Shown: in pieces, positions 11,513 to 21,039 of the stretch | How positions within the stretch are numbered: the first letter of the stretch is position 1 | Layout of the letters: each line of letters starts with the position of its first letter | NCBI GenBank assembly: GCA_021014325.1 | Contig: CM037467.1 | Location: 2,480,001 to 2,544,000, forward strand | Direction: 5' to 3' | DNA: 64,000 nt | Origin: Plazaster borealis | Lineage: Eukaryota; Echinodermata; Asteroidea; Forcipulatida; Labidiasteridae | The notes under the pieces: model-generated | Seen by the model: the letters and a program-made list of their open reading frames with translations, nothing else | The model's database searches: none | Told to the model about the DNA's origin: nothing | Made by a program: the position numbers and the translations under genes

Positions 11513-12392
11513 CCAAAGCCTGATAATTGTTTGTCAGTTGCACCAAGTCTGGGTTGAGAGTCCCAAGAAAGAAAAACATGTTGAGTTGAAGCAACGAGAA
11601 CCAGATGAGCAGGAAGAGTGAAGGCAAATATAACAAACAGGATCTGAGAGATGGATAGCGTAACTTCTTCACGGCTTCAGTCACGCTTTGTGCGGAAGCA
11701 TCTTCTGTAATGGAGAGATCCCTGTCCTGTGGTGATTTAGAGTTCCTTTCTTCAGAACTGTTTCCATTAATGGATGTGTTCTCAGTGAGTTTGCTCTCTG
11801 TGGCTGGTTGTGTCCTGTGTGCTGTCGAGGTGTTTGTCATGGCTGGGGATGCCACACGTACACTTCTCGCCCCATGGTGTGGCTTCTCTGATGTTGAAGG
11901 GTGTGGCTTCTCTGATGATTTGGTGTCATCTGTTGATGGGTGTGACTCTTTTTGTGATGATGTGGCATCCTCCGTTGCTTGGTGCAGCTCTGTTGATGAT
12001 GCAGTGTTATCCGTTGCTGGGTGTGGCATCTGTGGTGACGTGCCATCCTCTGTTGCTAGGTGTGGCTCTGGTGATGAGGCGGAGTCATCCATTGCTTGGT
12101 GCGGCATCTGTGGTGATGTGGCATCCTTCATTGCTGGGTGTGGCTCTTGTGATGAGGCGGAGTCATCTGTTGCTGGGTGTGGCTCTTGTGATGATGCAGT
12201 GTCATCTGTTGCTGGGTGTGGTTCTGTGATGATGTGGTGTCCTCTGTTACTGTGTGTGATAGCTTTGATGTGGTGTCCTCTGTTTGTGTGTGTGGCACCT
12301 GTGATTTAGTGTCCTCAATTTCTGGATGCTCAATCTTGATGATGTGTTGTCCTCGATGGCCACATCATTATTGAGCATAGCTCTATTCTTTT
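11513..12392 (-). CDS. SLC43-like exon: repeat-rich cytoplasmic loop and TM7
   Basis: On the minus strand the exon follows TTTTGTTCAATACAG (acceptor, 12393-12395 = CAG) and ends at a GTAAGT donor (11507-11512). The C-terminal part reads YPSLRSCLLYLPSLFLLIWF then LLQLNMFFFLGTLNPDL, which fits SLC43A3 TM7 (the family has '..WLS..QL...FIGTLN..L'). Ahead of it are 8-9 copies of a 13-residue, 39-nt repeat of the form DDTASSQEPHPAT, an acidic Ser/Thr/Pro-rich insertion in the TM6-TM7 loop. From the phase-1 entry the reading begins EKNRAMLNNDVAIEDNTSS, and two single-base offsets (near 12335 and 12220) are needed to reach the TM7 frame. From 12131 to 11513 the frame is open. Confidence 0.6.
11780..12330 (-). 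repeat. 39-bp coding minisatellite
   Basis: Tandem 39-bp units visible on either strand, e.g. GTTGCTGGGTGTGGCTCTTG on the plus strand. They encode (D/E)D(T/S/A)ASSQEPHPAT on the minus strand. Copies between about 11930 and 12230 keep the 39-bp register; upstream copies are shorter or shifted by one base. Confidence 0.85.
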
Positions 12393-12695
12393 CTGTATTG
12401 AACAAAATAAATGACGTTATTCTTTCTATGAGTTGAATGGAAGTATGGCAAAACTAAAATGATATTGTTCCTTACAAGGTCACTAGTGCATGTCTATGCA
12501 GTGTGAGAGACTGTGAGTGACCAGAAGATCTGGTCACTCACAGGCCCTAGTGACCGAATTATAATTTGCAGTGTCCATATGTGTTTTATAACACACCTCT
12601 TACCCAAATATGAAAAACAAACATATATCATTATTTTTTAGCTGAACTGTTTAATTCAACAATTGACTCATGAGCAAGACAACCATGAGCAAAAA

Positions 12696-13074
12696 TTAAA
12701 GGGATTGTATACGTTTGGTAATTGGAACCCAGAGTTTGTTTCAATCCTATATAGTTGTAGATATATATACCATAAAACTAACCTGTGAAAATTTCATTTC
12801 AAAAGGTGGTAGCATTTTTGAGATATTAATCTTGAGCGGTTATGTCCATGCAGGAAGAATAATCTGCAATTGGAATACACAATCTGAGAAGTAACGCTTC
12901 TCAGATTCAAATTTTGGGGTATATAAAGTGATATTTTTTTCTATAACTGCAGTTCTTTGAGGTGAAAAGTTTCTCAAAATGCATACTATCCAAAAGCTGT
13001 TGTACTTCTTACCAAGTAAGCTTTTATTGCCATTAATTTTCAGAGTCATTACCAAACGTATACAGACCCTTTAA
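12696..13074. mobile_element. MITE, TTAAAGG family 2, full length
   Basis: 379 bp between TTAA (12696-12699) and TTAA (13071-13074). Termini are inverted: TTAAAGGGATTGTATACGTT at the left, and AACGTATACAGACCCTTTAA at the right. Interior includes a palindromic centre around CTGAGAAGTAACGCTTCTCAG. No coding capacity. Confidence 0.85.
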
Positions 13075-13075
13075 A

Positions 13076-13906
13076 GGACCTCTTTTAGTTTCCCTAGTTT
13101 ATATTTTTTAACTTGCTGTTCACTGTTCACTGTTCACATCATGAGAGGGCGCTGTAACCAGTACAAAATGTTGAGTATGGTGCCCGGTTTTGGAATTATT
13201 TTCTGCAAATTATGCGCGCGATGTCTTGACGCACATCTAGGTCATAGTTGCACAAACTTCATGCACTAGCCTATATTATGGGGGTTTTTTGCCAACCAGG
13301 ATAGAGAACCAGCAAGAGGTGTTTTATACTATACGAATAATGAATGTTTATGAGTGCAATGGTGAAAATATTACGAGTTGAAAGATGGAATGCTCCATTC
13401 ACTGAGGTGAAGCCGAGTTGAATGGAACAAGCCATCTTTCTACGAATTAAAATATTCTCTCCAATGCATGAATGCAACACCCATCAAGTAAATCTTAAAA
13501 ATTTCGAGCAGAAAAACAAAATTTTCAGAATAATGTAGGCCATTCTGCTATTTATACTTATTTATTAATTGTAAAAACAAGAGCCTGTAAGCTGCTGTGT
13601 ACAGCGCCTGCGCCCACATAATGCTATGGTCTACCATGCACAGGTGTGACACGTGTGAGCTTGTGGCAGTCTAGCGTGCAATAGTACAAAAAGATAGTAC
13701 CAGAAATGCACGCTGTATAAAACCAAAAATGCACGCTCAGTGACATACCATGAAATGGTGTGAATAATTAATGTCTCGTGAACTCCAATCCTCCAATCAA
13801 ATGACAAGAATTTACTTGGGTGGTATATAAAACACATTATTGACTTGTCATAGCCCGTTTGTGGAATAATATACATGTTGAGTCTTTGTTTTCACTAAAA
13901 AGTTAC
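13076..13906. other. Intron-like non-coding sequence
   Basis: Lies between two SLC43-like exons. Contains a short direct repeat (CTGTTCA x3, 13120-13138) but no further recognisable element. Confidence 0.4.
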
Positions 13907-14140
13907 CTATCACTGGAGAATACTGTCCCTCTTCTTCTGCATGAGATTCCTCCAAATTGAAAGTATAGATACCATCAACTCCTTCCATGTCACCAACAGG
14001 CACTTTCTTCCTGTAGTCATCAGGGGTAGTGGGTAGGAGACATGTCCTCTCTTTGATAGTAAGAGACAGAGTATTGAGCACAGCCCCGCCCAGATGAAGA
14101 ATGAAGTCTGAAGTGAGAACTCATAGGTCTCGTAGCCAAA
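13907..14140 (-). CDS. SLC43-like exon: TM5/6 region
   Basis: Minus-strand exon after a TTGTTTTCAG acceptor (CAG = 14141-14143), ending in ATAG before a GTAAC donor (13902-13906). Entry is phase 0, agreeing with the phase-0 exit of the exon at 15604. First frame: FGYETYEFSLQTSFFIWAG, like the SLC43 'GISLRASFIF..' segment. After the C-run at 14084-14087 the sensible frame shifts by one: VLNTLSLTIKERTCLLPTTP, then DDYRKKVPVGDMEG (family pattern 'LLMP...PLPxxY'). One extra base in the run would join the two, so this is either a real frameshift or a homopolymer consensus error. Confidence 0.6.
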
Positions 14141-14367
14141 CTGAAAACAAGACGAGATATTTGGTTTCAAAGGACAATTGGTACAATCTCGATCAGGACA
14201 GAATAGACCTCTAGCATATGACTTCATAAGCCAGAAACAGCACCCTCATTGAGGTAATTGAAGACCTATTATTGATTGAGAGTTGTGCGCAGCGCATACA
14301 CATTTCCATTGAAGTGATTTGAAGCTTTGTATGGTGTGGACAATAGGAAGTAACTATGAACAATACA

Positions 14368-14561
14368 CTTGGGTACAACCTTGTGTAAAATCTCTTTTGG
14401 AGGAGTGTTGGCTCTGAAAAGAGACAGTTTTGGCCTCGACGTTCGAACAGTAAATCTCCTGAAGACGAGCAGAGTATACTGTTCGAAATGTCAAAACTGG
14501 CTCTTTTCAGAGCCAACTCCTAGCTCCCAAAAGAGATTTTACACATGGTTGTACCCGCAAG
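14368..14561. mobile_element. Foldback MITE with ~70-bp inverted arms
   Basis: Arms read CTTGGGTACAACC-TTGTGTAAAATCTCTTTTGG at the left and the inverse, CCAAAAGAGATTTTACACAT-GGTTGTACCCGCAAG, at the right. Both arms also carry GGCTCTGAAAAGAG / CTCTTTTCAGAGCC. The loop contains CTGAAGACGAGCAGAGTATA; a related fragment in inverse orientation occurs at 24695-24740 (GTATACTTTGCTCGTCTTCA). Confidence 0.85.
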
Positions 14562-14599
14562 TTTACTATTTATAGTTACTTCACATTTCCATTGTTTGA

Positions 14600-15058
14600 C
14601 CTCAGCAATGACAGGTCAATGCAAGAGGTCTACTATATACTTTCATCCCAATTCTAGCCTCCCTTTTACGCAGGTTTCCCTGCCGATTTAAAAAAATTCA
14701 TTAAATTTCGTTTGAAAATGGACAATCTGTCGCATCAGCATTCAACAGCCTAAAGGGGTAATTCAATTTAAACAGTTCAGCATTTACTGGTTGAATAAGA
14801 TCATTCAAATTCAATAGGCCGCAAAGATCATTAAATTTTGTGAAAGCAAGCAGCAAGAGGCTATAATTCATCCATTTGTTCTTTAATGATAGTCCTTTTG
14901 TACATTGTTAGGGTTTTTTATGTCCCTCTTTAAGCACCTCCAACCAAGTCTTGTCTTTTTTAAAAATTTTTATCTTTGATGTTTTCTTTTATACTACATG
15001 TACGTGAGGGCCCCAAATGATCAGCTGTGCTGGATGGGTTACCCTCGTTAAATATGGT

Positions 15059-15090
<32 letters not shown>

Positions 15091-15600
15091 ATAGTCAACC
15101 AATCAATTTCATCAATTGTAAATAGGTAGTAGAAATTCAAATGAATACCTACCAATCAAATAGAATGACTAAAACGAACCTGAATGATTGAAATATTCTA
15201 GATGAATAGTCTAGATTTAAAAAACAAATGCTGACGAATCAAAGCATCCAGACAGAAGAGATTATTCTCTTTATTTCCTCCTGTTTCGTTGTCAAATGTA
15301 ATCTTCTTTCCAAATCTTTCCTCCGAATGCGCACACGCTGTCAAATCTTCTAAACCATTTATGAAATACCCTTTTGCTCACACCTGTTTTTCTGCTATAT
15401 AGTTAGCACATATATTCTTGCCGGTAAGCAGCTTTCTGCTATATAGTTAGTCTTGGTGAAAGACCTTCTCTGGTTGATTTGTCAATTTTGCTCTCACACA
15501 CGAAACGCTCCAAGAAAAGGTCTAAACACTAAACACTAAACGGAACGCTAAACATGTTATTTTTACTTCACCTCAGACAGAAAAATTTATAAAATAAACT
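14600..15600. other. Non-coding, expected SLC43 exon not found
   Basis: AT-rich sequence with an (AAAT)n microsatellite at 15059-15092. I searched the minus strand by eye for the NLFG..RST..ALYNGAF exon that should link the flanking SLC43-like exons and did not find it. Confidence 0.4.
15059..15092. repeat. (AAAT)n microsatellite
   Basis: Eight tandem AAAT units. Confidence 0.95.
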
Positions 15601-15603
15601 TAC

Positions 15604-15724
15604 CTGCATATTTACAAATAAGATTTCAACTCCACTGAATATCAAAAGACAAATAGCTGGAAAGATGATGTAAGAAGTCTCTCTGGAACTAAATGCTACT
15701 AAAAGCAAACTGGTCACCAAAAGA
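15604..15724 (-). CDS. SLC43-like exon: transmembrane segment ending VNMQ
   Basis: 121-nt minus-strand exon between a strong pyrimidine-rich acceptor (TTTTTGACTCGGCAG) and a GTAAGT donor (15598-15603). Entry phase leaves one base, then reads LLVTSLLLVAFSSRETSYII-FPAICLLIFSGVEILFVNMQ. This resembles the SLC43A3 segment '..FS..D.SW.L...L...GG...L.TNMQ', ending exactly where that family's exon ends. No disruption in this exon. Confidence 0.6.
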
Positions 15725-17140
15725 CTGCCGAGTCAAAAAGAAAGAAAAAACTAATATTTATGTTCAGTAATAGGTAGTCAGTTAATTATACACTGATAAT
15801 ACAAAATATAAACACAACGGACTTGTCTGACATTTTTCTGTCACAGCTCAAAACTGGTTTTATTGAACCCACAAGAGCATGTCTTTGCCCATATCAATTA
15901 AATAGCCAATACGTGACAATGTAGGGTCGAAACGTCAGGCCACACTTAGTATTTTTTGCGTTTTCTTTTTTCCTGACCACACGTTACCTGTTTAGTTCTC
16001 GGCTAAAATTCTGTATTTGACTTTATCTACTTAATTTAGGTCATTCTATCCTAACCTGTCCGGAAAGGCGGATCATTCCTTGAAATCGTCAAATCATGGT
16101 TACAAAAACGACAAAATAAACTCCAGCCTGCTCCCCGATCATGTCACCAGACTGCTGAAGCCCTCGCACACAAACAAATTTGGTGCTGGCATGCACCAAA
16201 ATAATTTCAAAAAACCTTGTCAACGACCGTCACTGACAGTGCCGAATTCAATGGCAATGTTTTCATCGTAAAAACGAGAAATCTTTAAAAAAAAAATAAT
16301 AATAATAATAATAATAATATATTGTATCCCAAACCACAATGCAGATAAGCGCCCCAATTCATTATTTAACTGGTTAGCCTAATTTCTCAAATAGAGGCCG
16401 GCATGTTTGAATCTATAGGAACGGTAGCCGTTAGGCACAAACATTTTTAATGGGATGATATACTTCGGAATCGGAACTATCAAATTATTCCTTCTATGAT
16501 ACAACTAAATGCATGATCATGTATCCATCAATCTAACTGAGATTAATCTTAATTATACTTACATGATGATCAAAGAATACGAGTACAGAATAAAGTGATA
16601 ACTTGAAAAACAACGCATAAACTCAAGAGCAGAAAATCAAGATGTCATCGGGTCTTCGTACAGTATATAACAGCAAAACCCGCGAAAAATAACAAAGGAT
16701 TGTATTTTGCTGCGAGGGCGCTGTACAATAAAATAAGCTACACCACAAGTAAACAATACGTCACTAGTATGCTACGTCATCAAAGTAAGCGCAAATGAAC
16801 TGGGGGGGTACTTCATACACTCGTCACATTCTTCCCCCTTTTGAGAAATTAGTCATCCTTGATCTAGCAACTTTTCTGAATTCAGTAATCAAGATTAAAT
16901 AAATAAAAGTAAAATAAATAGTGCATGTTATTGTAATCTTAAAATTGCATACATTTACTTAAACAAAGATTTAAAGGGTGTGTACAACATTGGTAAGTAT
17001 GAAAATATAAATGCTCACAGATTTGCACATAACTCACATGGTATATAAAGATGGTAATGGTAGAAAACTTCCCTTGAAACAGTTTTGCTTGAAATGCCAT
17101 AGTTTTTACGAAATGAGTAAAATAATAGTATTTAAATTAA
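15725..17140. other. Non-coding stretch
   Basis: No convincing upstream SLC43-like exon seen. Contains a short copy of the GGTCGAAACGTCAGGCC repeat (15926-15975), an (ATA)n run at 16296-16320, and unclassified AT-rich DNA. Confidence 0.4.
16293..16320. repeat. (ATA)n microsatellite
   Basis: About eight tandem AAT/ATA units. Confidence 0.9.
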
Positions 17141-17665
17141 GTGTGCCCAGTGGTGTGGTCTATCAGATTATTGAATAAAATTTCATATTTTATGCAAGAT
17201 GAAGGGTACATTTACTTTACGGTGAGTACATTCATAATAGTAAGTATTGTGTACAAGTACCATACCGCTAACGTAGAAAATGACGTGTATTCTAGCGGCT
17301 AATTAGGTATTAGTGATCGGATTTAATCACCTCCAAAATTCAGTGAGGCCAGTGGTGTGGTCTATCAGATTATGGAATAAAATTTTGTATTTTATGCAAC
17401 ATAAAGGGTACATTTACTTTACGGCGAGTACATTCATTAATAGAGTCTTGTGTACAATTAGTATACCATACCCTAAGGTGTGATAGAAAATGGCGTGTAT
17501 TCTAGCGGCTAATTAGGTATTAATTAGTGATCGGATTTAATCACCTCCAAAATTAGTGTGCCCAGTGGTGTGGTTTATCAGATTATAGAACAAAATTTTA
17601 AAAAAATTTGCAACATGAAGGGTACATTTACTTTTGGGCGACTGCAAGTTTTCCAACAGTTGTGT
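17141..17665. repeat. ~205-bp tandem repeat, about 2.5 copies
   Basis: CCAGTGGTGTGGTCTATCAG begins near 17147 and 17350, and a one-base variant begins near 17562. Each is followed by a GGGTACATTTACTTT segment and, in the first two, by GACGTGTATTCTAGCGGCTA or its near-identical counterpart and ATCGGATTTAATCACCTCCA. A weaker fourth start lies at 17755. Confidence 0.85.
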
Positions 17666-18119
17666 ATAAATGGTCTGATTGATGAGTTCTTAATTGTGGT
17701 GGCTAACTACTCACTAATTAGGTTGCCAAACAGTCTAATTCTTCCCTCGAGTATGCCCAGTGATATGTTTTCTCTGAATTTTGAAAAAAAATTACCGATA
17801 AAGCAGGATTAATAAAAAATTCGTTAAATTTGAAAAAAATTGCAAAACAGAAATTTCACCACCTTTTACCGCATGGATTCTAATTTTCCTGAATACGCGG
17901 CTGGCCAACCCCCGAATCCGCGGATGGAAAATCTGGCCCAATACGCGGGTAGCTTCAGTCTGGTAGTCGTTTCGATGTTGAATGGTCGTCTTGACACTTT
18001 TTACTTGAAAACGTCGAGTTTGTGAGTTGGAGAACGCAATATGTAAGTCATAACATGATAAGTCATGATGATTATTGATAGTATTTTTAGTTTATTCATA
18101 AAACAATAAATATACATTC

Positions 18120-18305
18120 ATCCAGGTGCAGGTAGGCACCATACTTAGCTAGCGGACTTGAGTTGTAATTATTATATGGCTCTCTTTTAATTATTTAACA
18201 TCGGTCTCAAACACTCACCATTACAATAGAGTAGACCGATGTTAAAAGAGGGCCATTACAGCTCAACAAGGTGGGCTAGCACCATACCCAACTAACTAAG
18301 CCTTG
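18120..18305. repeat. Imperfect inverted repeat / foldback
   Basis: Left arm has GGCACCATACTTAGCTAGC and ATTTAACATCGGTCT. Right arm has the inverse: AGACCGATGTTAAAAGAGGG and GGGCTAGCACCATAC. Arms are diverged; likely an old non-autonomous DNA transposon. Confidence 0.6.
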
Positions 18306-19750
18306 GTTTTAACTACCTCCATGGTTTTAATAAAATAAAAGAAGACTCAAGACAAGTAAAGACTGATGTTCATGTTGCAGAATGCTGAGTCATCATTTAT
18401 GGTACTGTTTATGTAAGACGAGTAGACTGAGACTGTGACTCGAGGTTTGTAATTCGTCTCACTCACTCTGTGGCATCGCTAGCTCCAAGTGGAGAATACC
18501 GACCTCGGGAGCCTAGAACTTCCACTTGTTTTGTGATGTTTGGTTGTTAAAGCTTTGATTTGAAGCGTGCTAAGGCTAAGGTAAGGGCTCTGCTAGCCCA
18601 GGTGGTAGGACGTCAGTGCCACTGCACTGCTGAAGTTCTGGGTATATAAAGATTCTCTACAAGTATATCGTACGAGGTCCTGTTTTCAGGGCGTCCCTGA
18701 AATCGATGCAAATCTTTTACCTCTCTGCGCGCGATGTAAACAGTCCCTAGATACAATTTTTGTGGTTTGACTTGCCAAGCAAAGAGTCTCCTCTCATTTG
18801 ACCAAAACTTAGAATTATGTGAGGCAAGTTGCACTTGTATTACAACAATTTGTGGTATTTTAGGCATTTCTACAAGGTAAAAAAATATGTCATACTGTCG
18901 GGGCCATAAAAAAAAATTTGCCCGCCGAAAAAGTTTCATCGAACAATTTTTCAATTCACAATTCACGATGATAAAATCATGTGACTTAAAATTCTGCTGA
19001 GCATTAGGGGGGAAAAAATACAGAGGCTTAAAGAAGCCATGTGCCTTATATCATTTTCTAACAGTCTGGAGAATTTTTGTTTAAACCCTCATATCATTTA
19101 TTATTAATAACATTAAAATTTAAACATTGGCTTGGTGATTCAAATATCACTGTTTATTGATATGCTTTATTATAAATGTTAAGAAACATAAAAAGATTCA
19201 AAACTTTTTTAAAAATCAGATTTGAAAGCCAAGACTTATTGACACTTTTTTAAAAAATTTTTTTTAAAAAGTTTTTGCAAATTACCATCGTAATTTTTAA
19301 AATTAAATAAAAAATATTTTGAATAAAATGAAGACAACTGCTGGCTATAGAGTCATACACAACGTCTCACAGAACACTTGAAGTCACTGCAGATGTTTCT
19401 TCTGCGTATGGCTTCACCAGGACACCATACTTTCTTGTTTGCCTCGAAAACAGGTCAAACTCAAAACACGGGGACGCTATTGAAGTCATCGAAGATCGGT
19501 GCGTGGTGTGAAAGTTTCAATGTCTATCAAGTTTTAATATATTTTTACATACTTCTTATAAACAAAGGAAGGTAATTAGGGCATCAGTTGATATATGGCA
19601 TCATTATTTATTTTTCAATTCAAAGAAAAAGGCATAGTACATCGAAAATCGGACACGGGAGGATACGACAATGCAAACAAAATTTTAACTAACATTTTTT
19701 TCATATTTTTACCTGATTTAAGAAGCTGAAATTCTGTTCATATCATTCAT
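18306..19750. other. Non-coding stretch
   Basis: AT-rich, with long A/T runs (19200-19330). A 117-codon minus-strand reading frame at 18966-18613 shows no family I recognise and looks like repeat-derived sequence. Nothing else supported. Confidence 0.35.
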
Positions 19751-19759
19751 GTCCATAAC

Positions 19760-20186
19760 TAGACCCAGTAACTGGGGCGCTGTACTCGATTTTTCAAAAT
19801 TTTGACATCTGCGGTCGTACTAGCGCCCCAGGAATGCATTGTATATTTGCACAGCAATCGCGCGCTGCGGTTCACACAGTATGAATGTCGGTCCAACTGA
19901 GAGTTGGTGGTTTCTCCGAAAATCGTAAATTTGCAGCTCAAAACCAAATCGTGAGTACATTTAAATGCCTGATGTTGCATCTTAGACATATATGGAGAAG
20001 CCATTTTTTTTTTTTTTTAAGGCGTTTTTGGTTGGGTATTTTTGTCGTTCTGAGGCATTTTTTGTGTCAACTTATATCAATTTGAAGATCGCTGTGCGTA
20101 TATGCAACGCATTCCTGGGGCGCTAGTACGACCGCAGATGGCAAAATTTTGAAAAAACGAGTACAGCGCCCCAGTTACTGGGTCTA
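19760..20186. mobile_element. MULE-like non-autonomous element with 9-bp TSD
   Basis: 427 bp with about 100-bp terminal inverted repeats: TAGACCCAGTAACTGGGGCG at the left and its exact inverse CGCCCCAGTTACTGGGTCTA at the right. The arms continue through TCAAAATTTTG, CATCTGCGGTCGTACTAGCG and CCCCAGGAATGC with only a few mismatches. It is flanked by a perfect 9-bp direct repeat GTCCATAAC (19751-19759 and 20187-20195). Long TIRs with a 9-bp duplication are the hallmark of Mutator-like elements. No transposase; interior has a T14 run. Confidence 0.85.
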
Positions 20187-20316
20187 GTCCATAACCACAC
20201 TTTTGATGGGTCCAAAAATAACAAATATATCAATGGGTGACGTTATTTCCGAAAATGATTTGAGGAATATGTGAACAAAGTTTCAGCTTCCTCCATCAAG
20301 TATAAATACCTGTTCA

Positions 20317-20405
20317 TGTGTGTTGTCTTGTCATTTAGCCTTCGAGAAAGACTCTGCTAGGGTCGAAACGTCAGGCCATTAACTATTTTTTGCAAGTATA
20401 AATAT
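20317..20405 (+). repeat. Dispersed repeat with GGGTCGAAACGTCAGGCC core
   Basis: TTAGCCTTCGAGAAAGACTC then TGCTAGGGTCGAAACGTCAG then GCCATTAACTATTTTTTGC. Near-identical pieces at 32320-32371 and 15926-15960, with weaker traces at 46758-46795. Class unknown; the layout resembles ends of Penelope-like or other retroelements, but this is a guess. Confidence 0.6.
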
Positions 20406-20727
20406 GAAAATATTTTGTAATAAAAAATTTCGCAATGGTACAGGACCTTTATACCCTGGACTCCGTCGCGTTGTATGCAACGGAGGAGTCCAACCTGGGC
20501 TGGGGCTCTGCTTGATGTCTATCTATAATCTAGAGATTCACATTGTGACTTTTCCATCTGTAGAATTTTTTTGTTGGTGTGCGCATTGGGGCGAGGGGGG
20601 GGGTAGGTCACTTAGGTGTTTAAAACAAACCGGAAAAACATAGAAGTTTAATGAGATTCGCATTCTGTTTTTCTTTTTCTTGCAGATAGGGGGCCTAATA
20701 TTTTTTTTATCAGAAGCTTGAGGTTTT

Positions 20728-20745
20728 ATGTATGAACCAAAATGA
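20728..20745 (+). promoter_or_regulatory. Five-codon uORF overlapping the ABCB6 start codon
   Basis: ATG TAT GAA CCA AAA TGA: its stop codon TGA (20743-20745) overlaps the ABCB6 ATG (20742-20744) as ATGA. Another ATG at 20732 opens a 98-codon out-of-frame ORF across exon 1. If the mRNA includes this segment (candidate acceptors end at 20685 and 20713), initiation at 20742 would need leaky scanning or reinitiation. Confidence 0.5.
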
Positions 20746-21039
20746 GCAGTCCGCAATACTGTCCCGGCAACACCAGCCTCATCCCAGTATGGGTCGACGA
20801 CGGCATCAGTCGCTGTTTCCTAGCAACCGTCGTCTCCTCCGTTCTCCTCTTCATTCTTCTTATCCCTGGAGGGATTCAGATTCTTCTGTACTTGAGAGGA
20901 GCGCAGAAGGTGGAAGAACGGTTTATGGTTCGGCCTTTATGGTTTCATCTTCAGATTGTGCTGTCTATCATGATGGTGTTGCAATATTGTGCTTGGATGG
21001 TTACCTTGGAAGTGCTCGGTATGTATAACTTTTCCTGTG
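20742..21039 (+). CDS. ABCB6: ABCB6 exon 1 (coding)
   Basis: Residues 1-99, ending phase 1. Contains [10 protein letters not shown] (human WMQDGLSPCF) and two hydrophobic segments (about 24-50 and 65-91). The donor is GTGAGT at 21040. A second consensus donor GTATGT at 21019 is also phase 1 and would drop seven residues. The true 5' UTR and any upstream exon are not determined. Confidence 0.88.

Larger units (their letters stand above)
11513..15724 (-). pseudogene. SLC43-family solute carrier, partial and apparently broken
   Basis: Three minus-strand segments with consensus splice borders encode consecutive pieces of an SLC43-like (SLC43A3-type) major-facilitator protein: a membrane segment ending VNMQ (15604-15724), the TM5/6 region (13907-14140), and the large cytoplasmic loop plus TM7 (11513-12392). 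SLC43 members are plasma-membrane facilitators of neutral amino acids (A1/A2) or purine nucleobases (A3). Three problems point to decay or assembly errors. The exon normally carrying the NLFG..RST..ALYNGAF region is not found between 14140 and 15604. A one-base offset is needed at the C-run 14084-14087. Two one-base offsets lie in the repeat region near 12220 and 12335. N-terminal exons and TM8-12 are not seen. A real gene with consensus errors is the alternative. Confidence 0.55.

Noticed and set aside
11710..12309. Plus-strand ORFs of 139-199 codons rich in Cys/Gly/Val
   Set aside because: They are antisense shadows of the 39-bp coding repeat of the SLC43-like exon, which has family similarity and splice sites on the minus strand.
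18613..18966. 117-codon minus-strand ORF near 18.8 kb
   Set aside because: The sequence looks repeat-derived and carries no recognisable domain.
20340..20390. Hammerhead ribozyme in the GGTCGAAACGTC repeat
   Set aside because: The GAAACGTC piece resembles a hammerhead core, but the required CTGANGA box with a connecting helix is not present in the expected place.
20439..20475. Hairpin GGACTCCGTCGCGTTG...CAACGGAGGAGTCC as a microRNA
   Set aside because: The stem is too short and has an asymmetric bulge; likely a chance palindrome.
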